A stretch of DNA of 64,000 bases. It comes from Ditylenchus dipsaci (lineage: Eukaryota; Nematoda; Chromadorea; Rhabditida; Anguinidae). The notes below the pieces were generated by a model. That model was not told where the DNA came from and ran no database searches. It saw only the letters and a program-made list of their open reading frames with translations. Position 1 is the stretch's first letter; the number at the start of each line of letters is the position of its first letter. This document shows, one piece after another, positions 1-10,303 of this stretch. A program made the position numbers and the translations under genes. The stretch lies in contig SADC01000251.1 in assembly GCA_004194705.1 (NCBI GenBank), positions 1 through 64,000 on the forward strand, given 5' to 3'.

Positions 1-201
1 TATTTAATTCAAATACACTTTATATAAAACCCATTATTAACAAAACAATGAAGAAATACACACGTAATGTTCTACTATTTCATACAGATCGTGGTGTTTC
101 ATCAAAAATTCATTCATGAAGATTTAAAAATTTATAGCATTTCGATGAAATCCATTTCGATGAAAATAGGGACATATTCGCTAAATATGTAGACGTTTTA
201 G
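1..201. other. AT-rich DNA, no gene seen
   Basis: Low-complexity AT-rich sequence before the first delimitable transposon. No coding exon or recognised repeat was seen here. Confidence 0.5.
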
Positions 202-918
202 GGCTTGAGTTCCGAATCTCCCCACGGGAAGTGATCAGGTGGAGGAGATAACATCATATTCACGTTTCTCGACCCCGATTTCATGAGCAAGCCGCCCTTT
301 TTTGATTCTGAGAAAAAACAATTTTTTTTCGAACCACAGTGGGGTATCATGGTTTTTTAGTCAAAATTTGAAAAATTCAAATTGTCGCTTTTTGAATTTT
401 AAAGGGATTAAGGGTTGTATAGGGAAAGGAAGGGGATGAAAGGAGGCCACTAATCATACAGGGCCCCTAACAACAAGATGTTGAGCATAGTTTTGCTAGC
501 TGGGGCCTACCGCATAAATAACTCTGGTATGCATCCTTTTTCATGCATCCAGAGTCACTTTCGAGTTATTCGTGTCTAAGGTATGTGGGTGTGCGCATCT
601 CAACTCCAAGCCCCCAAGCCCTCTGAGCCTTCGAAGGGGGCGCAGGGCGCTTGAGAGTTAGAGATGCGCACACCCACATAGCTTAGACATGATTCCGAGA
701 AGTACACTTGATCATAAAATGCATATAAAGTCTATTTTTACCCACGGCCGAGTTGAAAACTTGGTAAGACATCCAAACATGGCAATATTCACTGGTTTGT
801 CGTTCTGTCATAAAAGTGGCCTCTTTTATTCTCTTCCCTCCCCAATACAGCCTCCCAATATGATGTTATCTCGTCCACCTGATCATTCCTTGTGGGGAGG
901 AGATTTGTCACTGCAACC
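202..918. mobile_element. Fold-back element, family member 1 (717 bp)
   Basis: The left end (GGCTTGAGTTCCGAATC, then a GGTGGAGGAGATAAC block) recurs inverted at the right end. Flanks CGTTTTAG (194-201) and CGTTTTGG (919-926) make an 8-bp target-site duplication with one mismatch. The element at 8558-9421 has the same termini and internal blocks, including a hairpin-forming GCGCATCTCAACTCC motif. No transposase is visible, so it is non-autonomous. The 8-bp duplication suggests hAT mobilisation, but the termini do not start with the usual hAT sequence. Confidence 0.8.
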
Positions 919-959
919 CGTTTTGGTATGATTTACCTGTTTCTCATTCACGAAATTTT

Positions 960-1480
960 TTTGTGAATGAGTGCGCCAGAACCAGCCTGTTTGTAAAGTA
1001 CTATAATCAATTTATTATATAGAATCTCAATATTTTCGGCAAACAGACAGAGAAACTCCAATATAGAGACTGGAGAAACATGTAAAAATAGGTCAAATTG
1101 CCTTCGTCCTCCCTGTGGATTCCTGAAACATATTTTCACAATCCCCCCTTGATATAGTGACATACCAAAAGTTCGAATCCCGCCTGCTTCTAACACTTTT
1201 TTACAACAAACGGGTTAAAAGGGTGTTGAACCCAGCTGGGGTTTGAATTTTCAAAGATATCCATTTATCGAAGTTTGACTGCAGAACTATATACTTTCGA
1301 AAATCAACAGGAGGACCAAGGCAGTCTAAGGCTTGGTATTTTCCGAGTCTCCAGGTTGGAGCTTTTCTGTCTGCTTGCCGAAAATATTGAAATTTTATTC
1401 AGTAAATTGACTATGTTCTACAAGATGGCATATTGAGAATTTGCATATCGAATTTCACAGTTCCCGACATTCCCTTGTTA
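960..1480. repeat. Inverted-repeat element (second copy near 32950-33480)
   Basis: Sequence around 1010-1075 (TTTTCGGCAAACAGACAG) returns inverted around 1360-1430 (CTGTCTGCTTGCCGAAAA). A diverged relative with the same layout lies at about 33040-33430. A GTTCGAATCCCGCC motif near 1172-1186 resembles a tRNA B box, but the flanking arms do not pair, so I do not call a tRNA. Exact ends were not found. Confidence 0.5.
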
Positions 1481-1650
1481 GTTCATCTTGTGTTTTGTGA
1501 TTTTTTAGGCGTAAGCAGGGAATGGAAAAGCGCTTTATAGGACGGACTCAAATATGAGTCTAAGATATTTTGAAGTCCGTCCTTACGTACGCTGTCAAAC
1601 CCTTGCCTGAGCCTAAGATAAATCACAAAAAAAACTAACGGGAGGAACCA
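1474..1650. repeat. Small inverted repeat with GGACGGACTC hairpin
   Basis: Left arm (about 1474-1520) returns inverted at about 1608-1648. Between them 1540-1582 forms a short hairpin (GGACGGACTC...GTCCGTCC). The same hairpin occurs at about 21320-21362, just left of the second segmental-duplication copy. Confidence 0.5.
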
Positions 1651-2024
1651 AGACGAAGAATAGGACCAATTCTCATAGATTGTCACAATTCTCATTATTT
1701 TCATGCGCTTTCTTAATCTACACGAGCTCTAACCAAAAAGTTTTGTTGATTTTTTAAGAAGTCAACGAAAATCCAGAAATTTGAACAAATTAAAAAATTC
1801 TATTTCTAAGCAGGGTTGCGATTTGGTACTAAATTTAGTACTTTTGAAGTCATAAATAGTACTAAAATAGTAAAGTGTCGGTTTTGCCTTTTTGCGATGT
1901 TGCGCTGCGATGTTTTTTCGGCCATCATGGTTGCGCTGCGATATGCGATATTTCGAAAAATTTGCGTGCGATATATCGCTGCGATATGCGATATTTTTCT
2001 AAAGATGCTTTTTATTGATAAAAA

Positions 2025-2240
2025 CTAAATTTTAACATTTTTATTCAATTCCTCAACAAACATCAACAACAAACTAATGCTTAAAATTAATAACGAGAGG
2101 TTCTTTTTCAAAAAGATCAGTTGTTCAGCTGTTTCCGGGCTCAATCTGGACCTTCTGTAGTCGTAAACATCCCTCGCCACGGAGAAAAACTGTGCACTTG
2201 GCTGGCTTGTTGCTGGAGCCAAAAGAAAGCGACGCGCCAC
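2025..2240 (-). pseudogene. hAT transposase remnant: C-terminal dimerisation domain
   Basis: A 71-residue open frame begins with [14 protein letters not shown] and continues to [16 protein letters not shown], the hallmark of the hAT C-terminal dimerisation region. It is uninterrupted here, while the related copy at 58262-58495 is frame-shifted just after S-V-A-R. It is isolated from any DDE core and belongs to the nested non-autonomous element. Confidence 0.88.
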
Positions 2241-2549
2241 ATTAGCCAGAATTGGATATGTTTCTCATTCTTCTGAAAGTCACGAAATAGAATTACAAGT
2301 CTTGCTTTAAAATCCAACCTTCCAAAATTCCAGTGGATCCTGTTTCAAATCGATGCATATCTGCCTATTGTACGACTTTATTTCTATCCTGCTGATTCGT
2401 GCAAGCGAAGAAGTGCATTACTTCCGATCCAGTACCGATAATTCACCTAAGACTATCGCAACTCTGATAGAAACTAGCAAACAATGTTACCTTTCCCACG
2501 GATCACAAATTTTGACATGCCTTGCTGCATCTCTGCTCCTTTCAGTTGC

Positions 2550-2753
2550 TCAGCCTTCTCCATTTTTTCTAACTTCTTTTTGTATTTCGGATGCAATGAG
2601 GAGATGAGACTTCAGATTTGCCGGCCCACGGTTTTTAATTTGAATAGACTTCTTGCACACGTTGCACTGAGATTCTGTTCCCGATGGCAGCTTTGTGAAG
2701 AGAAATCCATTTACATCTTTTTCTTCAAGCTCGATTTTACATAGCTGACTCAT
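2550..2753 (-). pseudogene. hAT transposase remnant: N-terminal BED zinc finger
   Basis: A 67-residue open frame contains C-N-V-C followed by an N-L-K-S-H-L segment, the Cys-Cys/His spacing of BED fingers that bind transposon ends. It lies upstream, in the minus sense, of the dimerisation remnant at 2025-2240. The catalytic middle is absent, so this cannot be a working transposase. It might still make a DNA-binding peptide, but nothing shows expression. Confidence 0.75.
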
Positions 2754-4331
2754 TCTTAACTAAAGTGCGTGACAAATGGAAACTTTACCTAAAAATACAA
2801 GAAAAACAAAAAAAATGACAGAAATAACAATGAAAAACGGCAACATTTTTTTCGAAAAATTGACTGCGATGTTTTTAAAATTTGCGCTGCGATATGCGCT
2901 GTTTTCAAAAATTTGCGTACGCTGTTGTGCTGCGATGTTTTTGGACCAAATTTGCTGCTTACACTGCGATGTTGCGCTGCGATGTATCGCAGCGCCCGAT
3001 TCACTACTAAAATAGTACTATAAAGTATTAGGGTACTAATTTAGTACTAAGTACTATTTAAGTACTTGATACTAACTTAGTACTATATATGGCTTGTACT
3101 TAGTACTATTTTAGTACTTTGTACTAATTTAGTACGCACTATCTCAATACAAAGTACTAAAATAGTAACAAGTATTAGCAATACTAGGGTCTGCAGGCGC
3201 CTATCGGCGCCTATGTCGTTCGGGAACATTAGTGTTTCGGATACTGACCCTGTTGTTCTGGTAGAACATCCACCCTATCTGTTAACCCACCTACTCTAGC
3301 TCGCCTTCCCTCGCCTGTCCTCGTTTACCCTCGCCTACCCTTGCCTATCCTCGCTTTCTTCGCCTACCTCGCATACTATCGCCTAGCCTCACCTATCCTC
3401 GCCTTTTTCGATATATAACGTACACCTGACCTGGTCCCCACGGTGTAAGTTATATCAAAATAGACTGTAGAGATTTCACCTTAACACTTAACTATCATAT
3501 CTGGCTACCTACCCACCTTACTCGCCACTTACCCACCCTACCTGCTCGAAAAGTGTGCTTGAACACAAAAATTCACCTTAAATCCAAGCTAAATCCACCA
3601 TCACCAATTTGGAGGGCAGGAAAAAATTTTTTAGAAGCAATTTCAATGATACGTGTTTGTGCTTGAAAGAAAGTCAAGATATTGTACTTGAAGGTTCAAG
3701 AAAGATATTAAACATATAATCGCAAAAACTGGCTAAAAATTGTTTGTAAACAATAAACTCACCTTGAATCCAGGCTAAAAACAACCATCACCGATTTGGA
3801 GGGCAAGAAATTTTTTTTAGAAGCAACTTCAATAATACGTGTATGTGCTTAAAAGATAGCTAAGATGTTGAACTTGAGGGTTCCGGAAAGATATCAGACA
3901 TAAAATGGCAAAAACTGGCCAAAAATTGGGTTGTAAAACAATAATTTTATAAAAAGTGTGACGGACGGACGGAGCCCCCCCCCCCCCCCCGACCAAATAC
4001 TATATAGAGATTCAGTACTAAATTAGTACAAAGTACTAAAATAGTACTAAGTACTAGCAATATTTAGTACTAAATTAGTACAAAGTGCTTAAATAGTACT
4101 TAGTACTAAATTAGTACCCTAGTACTTATAGTACTATTTTAGTACTATAAAGTACTTCAAAAGTACTATTTTTTAATGAATTAGTACCCAAATCGCAACC
4201 CTGTTTCTAAGTCGAGATTTTAAATGTAACAGTAATTATATTTAGAGTAATTAGAAATATTATGGTAAGCTACTCCAAGGAACATAGCTGAATTTTTCAA
4301 CTAACTTTTCAAATTCTTGATAAAATTACAG

Positions 4332-4546
4332 AGTCCAAAAAGGCTATTATCTCGTTAGAAGAGCAAAAAGAACTTATGCATCCCAAGTTTATAGACAACA
4401 ACGTCTTCCACCAGCGAGGTCCTAAGTGCAATCAAAGTCGCTCTGATTTTGATAAAAAGAAGAATTCCAACAGGCGCAGAAGCATGCGTCAATTGATAGC
4501 GATAAGGAGAAAGGAGCATCAGGTGCAAGGAGCTCAGAAAATCTAG
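4332..4546 (+). pseudogene. Broken copy of the basic-protein exon at 21601
   Basis: Preceded by AAAATTACAG like its paralogue. Translation in the best frame is close to copy 2 (L-E-E-Q-K-E-L-M..., V-F-H-Q-R-G-P-K-C), but the 5' part is one base shorter, so reading from the acceptor reaches an early stop, and the 3' part ends in TAG where copy 2 reads on. Several changes alter amino acids. Probably non-functional. Confidence 0.65.
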
Positions 4547-5002
4547 TGTTCTCGATTAAAACTTATAAGAAATGTTGATTTTTTGGATATTGTGGCAAAT
4601 AAAATTGTGCCAAATAAAAAAATTGCCTGCAAGAAAAGATGCCAAAAATCATTGGAAACATGGTGTGCCCACTTTTTCGTCTAATGGAAAATTTTTCTCT
4701 GCATACCTTTTTTAAAATTTTCGTTTTTTCTGTGCGGGATTCTGCGTTTTTTTTTAATTTCGTCACTTAAACTTCGAGAAAACTAGGAGTCAAGTGCGTT
4801 GGCTCCTCTTTGTGACATTTTCAAGCTAATTCTTTTTAATTTGGGAAAGACGTTTGAGCCAATCTTAACGAGCTCTCACCGATTCTGCGCCTAAGGTTTT
4901 TTCTAAGATTGAAAAATTGAAAAAATGTCCTTAAAAATATACGTAGGTCAAACTTTAAATTTGTCATACCATGTATCGAAATCCAACTTTGAAGTTTCAT
5001 AT

Positions 5003-5442
5003 AGCTCCATTCATACTCCCGCGGGACACGGGACACGGGACAATTTTTCAAACACGTTTTTGTCTCTATCTCGGCTCCCAGCCATCATTTTTCACTACTT
5101 TTAATAGATCTACAAGGCAACAGACCATGCTCTACAACATAGGGATAACAGTTCTGCCATGATCAGTATCGAAAACGGTTTTTAGGCTGTCCCGCAGGTC
5201 AATGTCCCGCGGTACAAATATAGGAATTTGTCCCACGGGACATTGACCTGCGGGACAGCCTAAAAACCGTTTTCGATACTGACCATAGCAAATCTGTTAT
5301 CCCTTTGTTGTAGAGCATGGTCTGTTGCCTTGTAGATCTATTAAAAGTAGTGAAAAATGATGGCTGGGAGCCGAGATAGAGACAAAAACGTGTTTGAAAA
5401 ATTGTCCCGTGTCCCGTGTCCCGCGGGAGTATGAATGGAGCT
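5003..5442. mobile_element. 440-bp palindromic element, TAT duplication
   Basis: Starts AGCTCCATTCATACTCCCGC and ends with the exact inverse. The arms match almost base for base to a centre near 5220. Copy 2 (about 22255-22280) lacks it, and comparison gives a 3-bp TAT target duplication (5000-5002, 5443-5445). A GGGACACGGGACAC motif repeats within each arm. No coding capacity. A 3-bp target would suit a PIF/Harbinger-like source, but that is inference. Confidence 0.88.
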
Positions 5443-5749
5443 TATATAAATGCAAATTTACTCAGAATCATCTCCTCATTTTTGACCTTAAGCGCTTCAG
5501 CAAGAATTTAGCACCATGTTTTAGCGTAGTTTAAGAGCTACAAACCTATTTTACAAAACGGCTTTATAAATCTGAGCTTTTGAGATATGGTCGTTTATAA
5601 ACTGATCCGACATTACAGAAAGTCTGTTTTACAAAAAACACACAATCAAATTCAATGACGGTATCGGTTCAGACCAGTTAGTCGACAAGAACCTAATGGT
5701 AATCCCTAAGTTACGACAAATTCAAAAACTAAATATTTTCTTTATTGTT

Positions 5750-6011
5750 TCAGGCAACCAAATAAGGGGCGGACCAAAGGACACCGACAATAGTGCCAAT
5801 CAATATAATGCTAAATACCGTATTTCCTCTAATAAGCGCCCCGGGGCGCTTATTTTTCAACCCCTAAAAATTTTGAAATTGTCAATCAGAAATGGCCTTA
5901 ACTTCAAAATTTTAGTCAAAAATAGGGGGGGGGGCGCTTATTGGAGCGGGGGCGCTTATTAGAGGAAATACGGTACATATAAACATAGTCTGTCAACCAC
6001 CATTGCGGCAT
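5750..6011 (-). pseudogene. Remnant last exon (M4) of the duplicated acetylcholine receptor gene
   Basis: Matches the last exon of the receptor gene at 22573-22676: the stop codon, the M4 segment ([12 protein letters not shown]) and part of the preceding V-V-D-R-L. A 156-bp transposon (5818-5973) splits the M4 coding sequence. Homology ends at 6011, inside the codons for the residues just before M4, and the rest of the gene is absent. A truncated pseudogene left by a deletion after segmental duplication. Confidence 0.92.
5818..5973. mobile_element. 156-bp TA-flanked MITE (CCGTATTTCC termini)
   Basis: Termini CCGTATTTCCTCTAATAAGC and its inverse, flanked by TA on each side. The empty site in copy 2 (GCTAAATACATATAAAC, near 22633) has a single TA. 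Consistent with Tc1/mariner-type mobilisation. A relative with CCGTATTATCTCTATTAAAC ends is at 36771-36936. Confidence 0.9.
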
Positions 6012-6109
6012 TAAAAAAAAAAACCGAGAGCTAATTATTTAACTTTGTTAACATAACAATAGTAAGTAAAAATCCCTGATAAATCTTAAAGGAAGATAAT
6101 TGAATCTCT

Positions 6110-6600
6110 CCACTTTCTGCTGAAATTTCTCAGCTTTTGCTTTTAGAAAGTTCCCTATTATGCTAAAATGTCTTCCTGTATCTGAATTCGTGGAGATCTG
6201 ACCGAAATAATTTTTATGAGCTAAGATATATATTAAAGTGGGGAAGTGGTGGAAACTTCTCTCTGATATTCTTAAAATAGCAATATCTCAACCTATGAAA
6301 ATCATTTCGATCAGATCTCAACGAATTCGGAAGACATTTTAGGGAGCACTTTATTTTTACCAATCACTCAATTAACCTTGACCCCACCAGCTTGGGGACC
6401 AAGGCAAAAAATTTTCCATTTTTAATACCAATTACTTTTTTCATAAAAATAATCAAAAAATGCAACTATATTGTTTTTGAGACCTGTTTTTTTAAGATTT
6501 TAAAATGAAAAATTTCAAATGAAAATTTTTCGCCTTGGTCCCCCAAGCTGATTTACTGGTGGGGCAAGGTTAATTAAGTGGTGGGGGTATAGGTAAATTT
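6110..6600. repeat. Inverted repeats shared by both duplication copies
   Basis: Two palindromic pieces: one pairing GAATTCGTGGAGATCTGACC (6184-6203) with its inverse at about 6317-6335, and one pairing CCACCAGCTTGGGGACCAAGG (about 6385-6405) with its inverse at about 6533-6565. The same structure occurs at 29750-30210, so it predates the duplication. Confidence 0.65.
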
Positions 6601-7012
6601 AGTCCATTAAAGCAAAATCTAAAAAACATTTCAGCTTTTTAATATGAGATTTGAAAAAGCGGATACATTTCAGCAAAAAGAGAAGACTTTTTAGCTACAA
6701 GCGGAGATTTTTCAGATTTATCCAATTTTAAAAGTTTAAAAAAGCAATAAGTTGAATAGGTTAGTTTTTTCACAATTAGAAATAACAATACACTGAAACT
6801 GAAATTTTTAACTTGAGTGCTTTTTCAAAATAAAACAGGAACGCACAAGTAAAATAGAGAAGTAAAAAACTATGTGCCGCCATTCAATGTGGATTTTTAA
6901 AAAATCAACGGAACGACGAAGTCAAAAAACTGACAGGCCCTTTACTCCGTCACTCGAATTTTTCCAAACACCCTACAGGGAAGAGGTGACATTTGGGGGT
7001 GGTTTTTTAGAC

Positions 7013-7975
7013 AATATACAGAGTCCTCCAAATTTATAGGCACTTTTTGTTTTGCCCATATCTCTTCGAATTTATCGAGTTCTGAAAAGATGTTTTTTGT
7101 TCGATAGCCAGCTCTCCGGGCAGCTTATTGGTACTACGTTGATTATTTTTCGTTGATGTTGTCATCGTTTCCGGTCCTGTTGTAATTTTTGTTTGATTTT
7201 TGGTTGAAAATGAATTAAATTAAACAATATTTTGGACTGTGATCTGATATGGAATGCATGGGTCGCCTGCATGAGTTTCGAGTCGAGCAACGAAAAAAAA
7301 CCAAAGACACGACAGAACACCATAGAATGAGCAAATCTACGAAGATGGAACAAATTCTCTGGAACCGGGAGCGCTCATTTATTTAATTGATTTTCAACCA
7401 AAAATCTAAAAAAATTTTAAACAGGTCCGGAAATGATGACAGCATTGACGATAAATAATCAACGTAGTGCCAATAATTTGGGTGCATAGACGTTTCTCGA
7501 AAATGAAACTTTTTTCATTTTCGAGAAACGTTTCTCGAATTTGAAACTCAAAAGAGTAAAATATCTCTAGGGTATATATGTATACCTGTAAAGATACTTA
7601 TTTAGACATACCAAGGGTATTTGGCCGCTTCGCGGCCAAAGACCAGCACACTCCACATTGCAAGGGATAAGCGTACATACATGTGTTAACCCCTAACCCC
7701 GCAATGTGGAATATGCTGGACTTTGGCCATCACATTCAGCCAAATACCCTTGATATGTCTAAATAAGGTATACACCTAGAGATATTTTACTCTTTTGAGT
7801 TTCAAATTCGAGAAACGTTTCTCGAAAATGAAAAAAGTTTCATTTTCGAGAAACGTCTATACCCATAATTTGCCCGGAGAGTTGGCTATCGAACAAAAAA
7901 ACATCTTTTCAAAACTCGATAAATTCGAAGAGATATTGTCAAAAGAAAAAGTGCCCAAAATTTGGAGGAACTTGT
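7013..7975. repeat. Long palindrome shared by both copies, interrupted in copy 1
   Basis: The arm reading AAATTTATAGGCACTTTTTG (about 7030) returns inverted near 7945-7975. The same palindrome is at about 31405-31975 in copy 2, where it is uninterrupted. In copy 1 the element at 7480-7864 sits in its right half. Protein-like reading frames in both arms are mirror images and not evidence of genes. Confidence 0.75.
7480..7864. mobile_element. 385-bp palindromic element, 7-bp duplication
   Basis: Ends GGGTGCATAGACG and CGTCTATACCC. Each arm carries smaller internal palindromes built from TTTCTCGAAAATGAAAC. Flanks are ATAATTT at 7473-7479 and 7865-7871, and copy 2 (near 31866) has the uninterrupted site. 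No coding capacity. The superfamily is unclear. Confidence 0.85.
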
Positions 7976-7998
7976 AAATATTTCTCACTTTTTAACTA

Positions 7999-8443
7999 CA
8001 GTCGACACTCGATATAAGGACACTCGATATAAGGACAGAAGTTCGTCCCCGCGTCGGGTCCGACACTTTTTTTAGCCCGATTTTCGAAAATTTTCACCGG
8101 TTTTGTTTTGTCAGTCTGGTTACAAATATCGCAAGGATTCCGATTTTGCCGATCGTTTTTCAGAAATCCAGATTTTTTTCTTCTAAAAAAGCAAAAACTC
8201 GATATAAGGACAGGGATTTTTGAAAAAGCCTGTGTTTAAATCGAGTTTTTGCTTTTTTATAGGAAAAAAATCTGGATTTATGAAAAACGATCGGCAAAAT
8301 CGGAATCCTTGCGATATTTGGAACCAGACTGACAAAACAAAACCGGTGAAAATTTTCGAAAATCGGGCTAAAAAAGTGTCGGACCCAAGGCGGGAACGAA
8401 CTTTTGCCGGTCCCCTGAGTGTCCTTATATCGAGAGTCGACTG
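7999..8443. mobile_element. 445-bp TA-flanked MITE, CAGTCGA...CTCGATATAAGG family
   Basis: Starts CAGTCGACACTCGATATAAG and ends with the inverse ...CGAGAGTCGACTG, flanked by TA. Copy 2 lacks it (near 31995). The two halves form a long imperfect palindrome. It belongs to a broad set of elements in this window sharing CAGTCRA termini. Tc1/mariner-like by terminus and target. Confidence 0.9.
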
Positions 8444-8557
8444 TATCTCAAGACAATCTTGACAATCAAAAGATCTCGCCCATTTTTCGAACGACTGATT
8501 TTTTTTATGGAGAGAATGTTTTTTATGTCGGGAGGTTTTCGGCCAAGTAGAAGATTA

Positions 8558-9421
8558 GGTTGCAGTTTACAATCCCCCCCACAGGGACTGCTCGGATGGA
8601 GGAGATAACATCATATTCGTGTTTCTCGACCCCGATTTCATGAGAAAGCCGCGTGTTTTTTTAATTTTTCGAAAAAAAAATTTTTTCAATCCACAGGGGG
8701 GTATCATGGTTTTTTAGTCAAAATTTGAAAAATTTAAATTGGCGCCTTTTGAATTTAAAAGGGAATAAGGGCTGTATTGGGAGGGGAAGGGAATAAAAGG
8801 GGGCCACTTTTATGGCAGAACAATATAAAAGTAAATATATGTATTCTTCGACTGCCTCACCATGTTTTTCAACTGGGCCGTGGCAAAAAAGACTCTATAT
8901 GCATTTTATGGTCAAGAGTACTTCTCGGAATCATGTCTAAGGTAAGTGTGTGCGCGCATCTCTAACTCTCAAGCCCCCTGCGCCCCCTTCGGGGGCGCAG
9001 GGGGCTTGGGGCTTGGAGTTGAGATGCGCACACCCACATACCTTAGACACAAATCACTCGAAAGTGACTCTGGATGCATGAAAAAGCATGCATACCAGAG
9101 TTTATTTATGCGGTAGGCCCCACTATTCAAAACTATGTTCAACATCTTCTTGTTAGTGGCCCTTGTGTGATTAGTGGCCTCCTTTCATCCCCTTCCTTCC
9201 CTATACAACCCTTAATCCCTTTAAAATTCAAAAGGCGCCAATTTAAATTTTTCAAATTTTGACTAAAAAACCATGATACCCCCCTGTGGATTGAAAAAAT
9301 TTTTTTTTCGAAAAATTAAAAAAACACGCGGCTTTCTCATGAAATCGGGGTCGAGAAACACGAATATGATGTTATCTCCTCCATCCGAGCAGTCCCTGTG
9401 GGGGGATTGTAAACTCAAGCC
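8558..9421. mobile_element. Fold-back element, family member 2 (864 bp)
   Basis: Termini GGTTGCAGTTTACAATCC and the inverse GGCTTGAGTTTACAATCC, with arms of about 190 bp. Flanks are GAAGATTA at 8550-8557 and 9422-9429, a perfect 8-bp duplication, and copy 2 (near 32111) has one GAAGATTA. Inner blocks match member 1 (202-918). Fragments of the same family are in introns at 54690-54800 and 60770-60900. No transposase seen. Confidence 0.93.
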
Positions 9422-9815
9422 GAAGATTATACTTAGTCAGGGCACTATAAATTGATGACCATTACTTGAGCTCAGGTTTTTTATTTTTCAAATACCACTC
9501 GATAAATGTCTCGCCTCTTCAAAATAGTGACTTATTTGCTGAGACTTTTAAAGTTATTTTTTTCTAAAATACAACAAAAAAGTCATTGGCCAAAACAATT
9601 GTTTACCCACAAAAGTGCATATATTCCAAAAAATTATCTTTTTTCTTCTTTTTAATCCCTTGTCTTCTGGCACTTGCTTGCTGGAAGACACCCTTTCCTA
9701 GGACCCTAAAACCACTCCCACCACGTGGGATCATCTGTTTTGGTCATCTATTTTGTCGAGCATTTAGCAGAGCCACTTTACAAGTGTGTCAATTTGACTC
9801 GCTTTGAAGTTCTTA

Positions 9816-10192
9816 ACTCATCGTTATCATTTAAAAAAAAGGTTTGAACAAATTGCCAAAAACCAAAGACAAATATGTTAAGGGGTGGTCGCAAACTTTC
9901 GGACAACCTGATATTTCAGACGAAATTTAACAATGCCTAAGCCAGTAGCGTCAACATTTGTATCAATATTTGTTTCAATGGTCTCAATTGACAGACTTCT
10001 TTTACAAAGAACAGCTTAAGAAAGAACCACAGAGTGAATTAATAGATTTTTTTAATGGTTTAATATGATTTTCGATTGTTAAATTTCGTCTGAAATATCA
10101 GGTTGTCCGAAAGTTTGCGACCACCCCTTAACATATTTGTCTTTGGTTTTTGGCAATTTGTTCAAACCTTTTTTTAAATGATAACGATGAGT
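9816..10192. mobile_element. 377-bp palindromic element flanked by TA
   Basis: Starts ACTCATCGTTATCATTT and ends with its inverse. Arms of about 140 bp include TTTCGTCTGAAATATCAGG and GGGGTGGTCGCAAAC motifs. TA lies on both sides. It sits exactly where homology to copy 2 ends. Tc1/mariner-like MITE by target; no coding capacity. Confidence 0.8.
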
Positions 10193-10303
10193 TACCATAT
10201 TACTTATCCAAGGAGTAGTTTTCTTCGTCTTCTATAATAAAATCCCATCGATGAATGGAATTTGCTAAAAAAGAAACCAGGACTCGGTAGAATACACCAA
10301 TAT

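Larger units (their letters stand above)
1871..3006 (-). mobile_element. Nested, internally deleted hAT element (1136 bp)
   Basis: Termini TAAAGTGTCGG and (inverted) TAGTGAATCGG are flanked by CTAAAATAG at 1862-1870 and 3007-3015. Sub-terminal GCGCTGCGATATGCG repeats cluster at both ends. On the minus strand it retains a BED-type zinc finger and the C-terminal hAT dimerisation region but not the catalytic core between them, so it is non-autonomous. An analogous element is at 57752-58816. Confidence 0.85.
1811..4203. mobile_element. hAT-like element with nested hAT (2393 bp)
   Basis: Ends are CAGGGTTGCGATTTGGTACT and its inverse, ...CCCAAATCGCAACCCTG, typical of hAT termini. Flanks 1803-1810 and 4204-4211 are both TTTCTAAG, a perfect 8-bp duplication. 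The duplicated locus at about 21472-21479 has a single TTTCTAAG with no insert, a natural empty site. Inside are dense TAGTACTA-type repeats at both ends, a second hAT element (1871-3006), a CCTCGCCTACC-type pyrimidine-rich stretch (3290-3410), two tandem units of about 190 bp (3550-3950) and a C run at 3976-3990. Confidence 0.93.
1707..9806. repeat. Segmental duplication, copy 1 (receptor gene body deleted)
   Basis: This stretch aligns by eye with 21369-22676 and then directly with about 29665-32497. The 22677-29665 part, holding most of an acetylcholine receptor gene, is missing here and replaced by an A-rich joint of about 20 bases (6012-6031). The copy also contains six insertions absent from copy 2: 1811-4203, 5003-5442, 5818-5973, 7480-7864, 7999-8443 and 8558-9421. 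Left homology begins near CTTTCTTAATCTACACGAG; right homology ends at TGACTCGCTTTGAAG. Orientation is the same in both copies. Confidence 0.9.

Noticed and set aside
1150..1200. Possible tRNA gene near GTTCGAATCCCGCC
   Set aside because: The bases flanking the T-loop-like motif do not pair, and no A box, anticodon arm or acceptor stem is visible.
3290..3410. Repeated CCTCGCC motif as a possible CRISPR or satellite array
   Set aside because: Units are irregular 10-12-base slippage repeats without spacers, lying inside a transposon.
9586..9807. Identical 73-codon frames at 9586-9807 and 32276-32497
   Set aside because: Identical because the segment is duplicated; composition is not protein-like and no homology is recognised.
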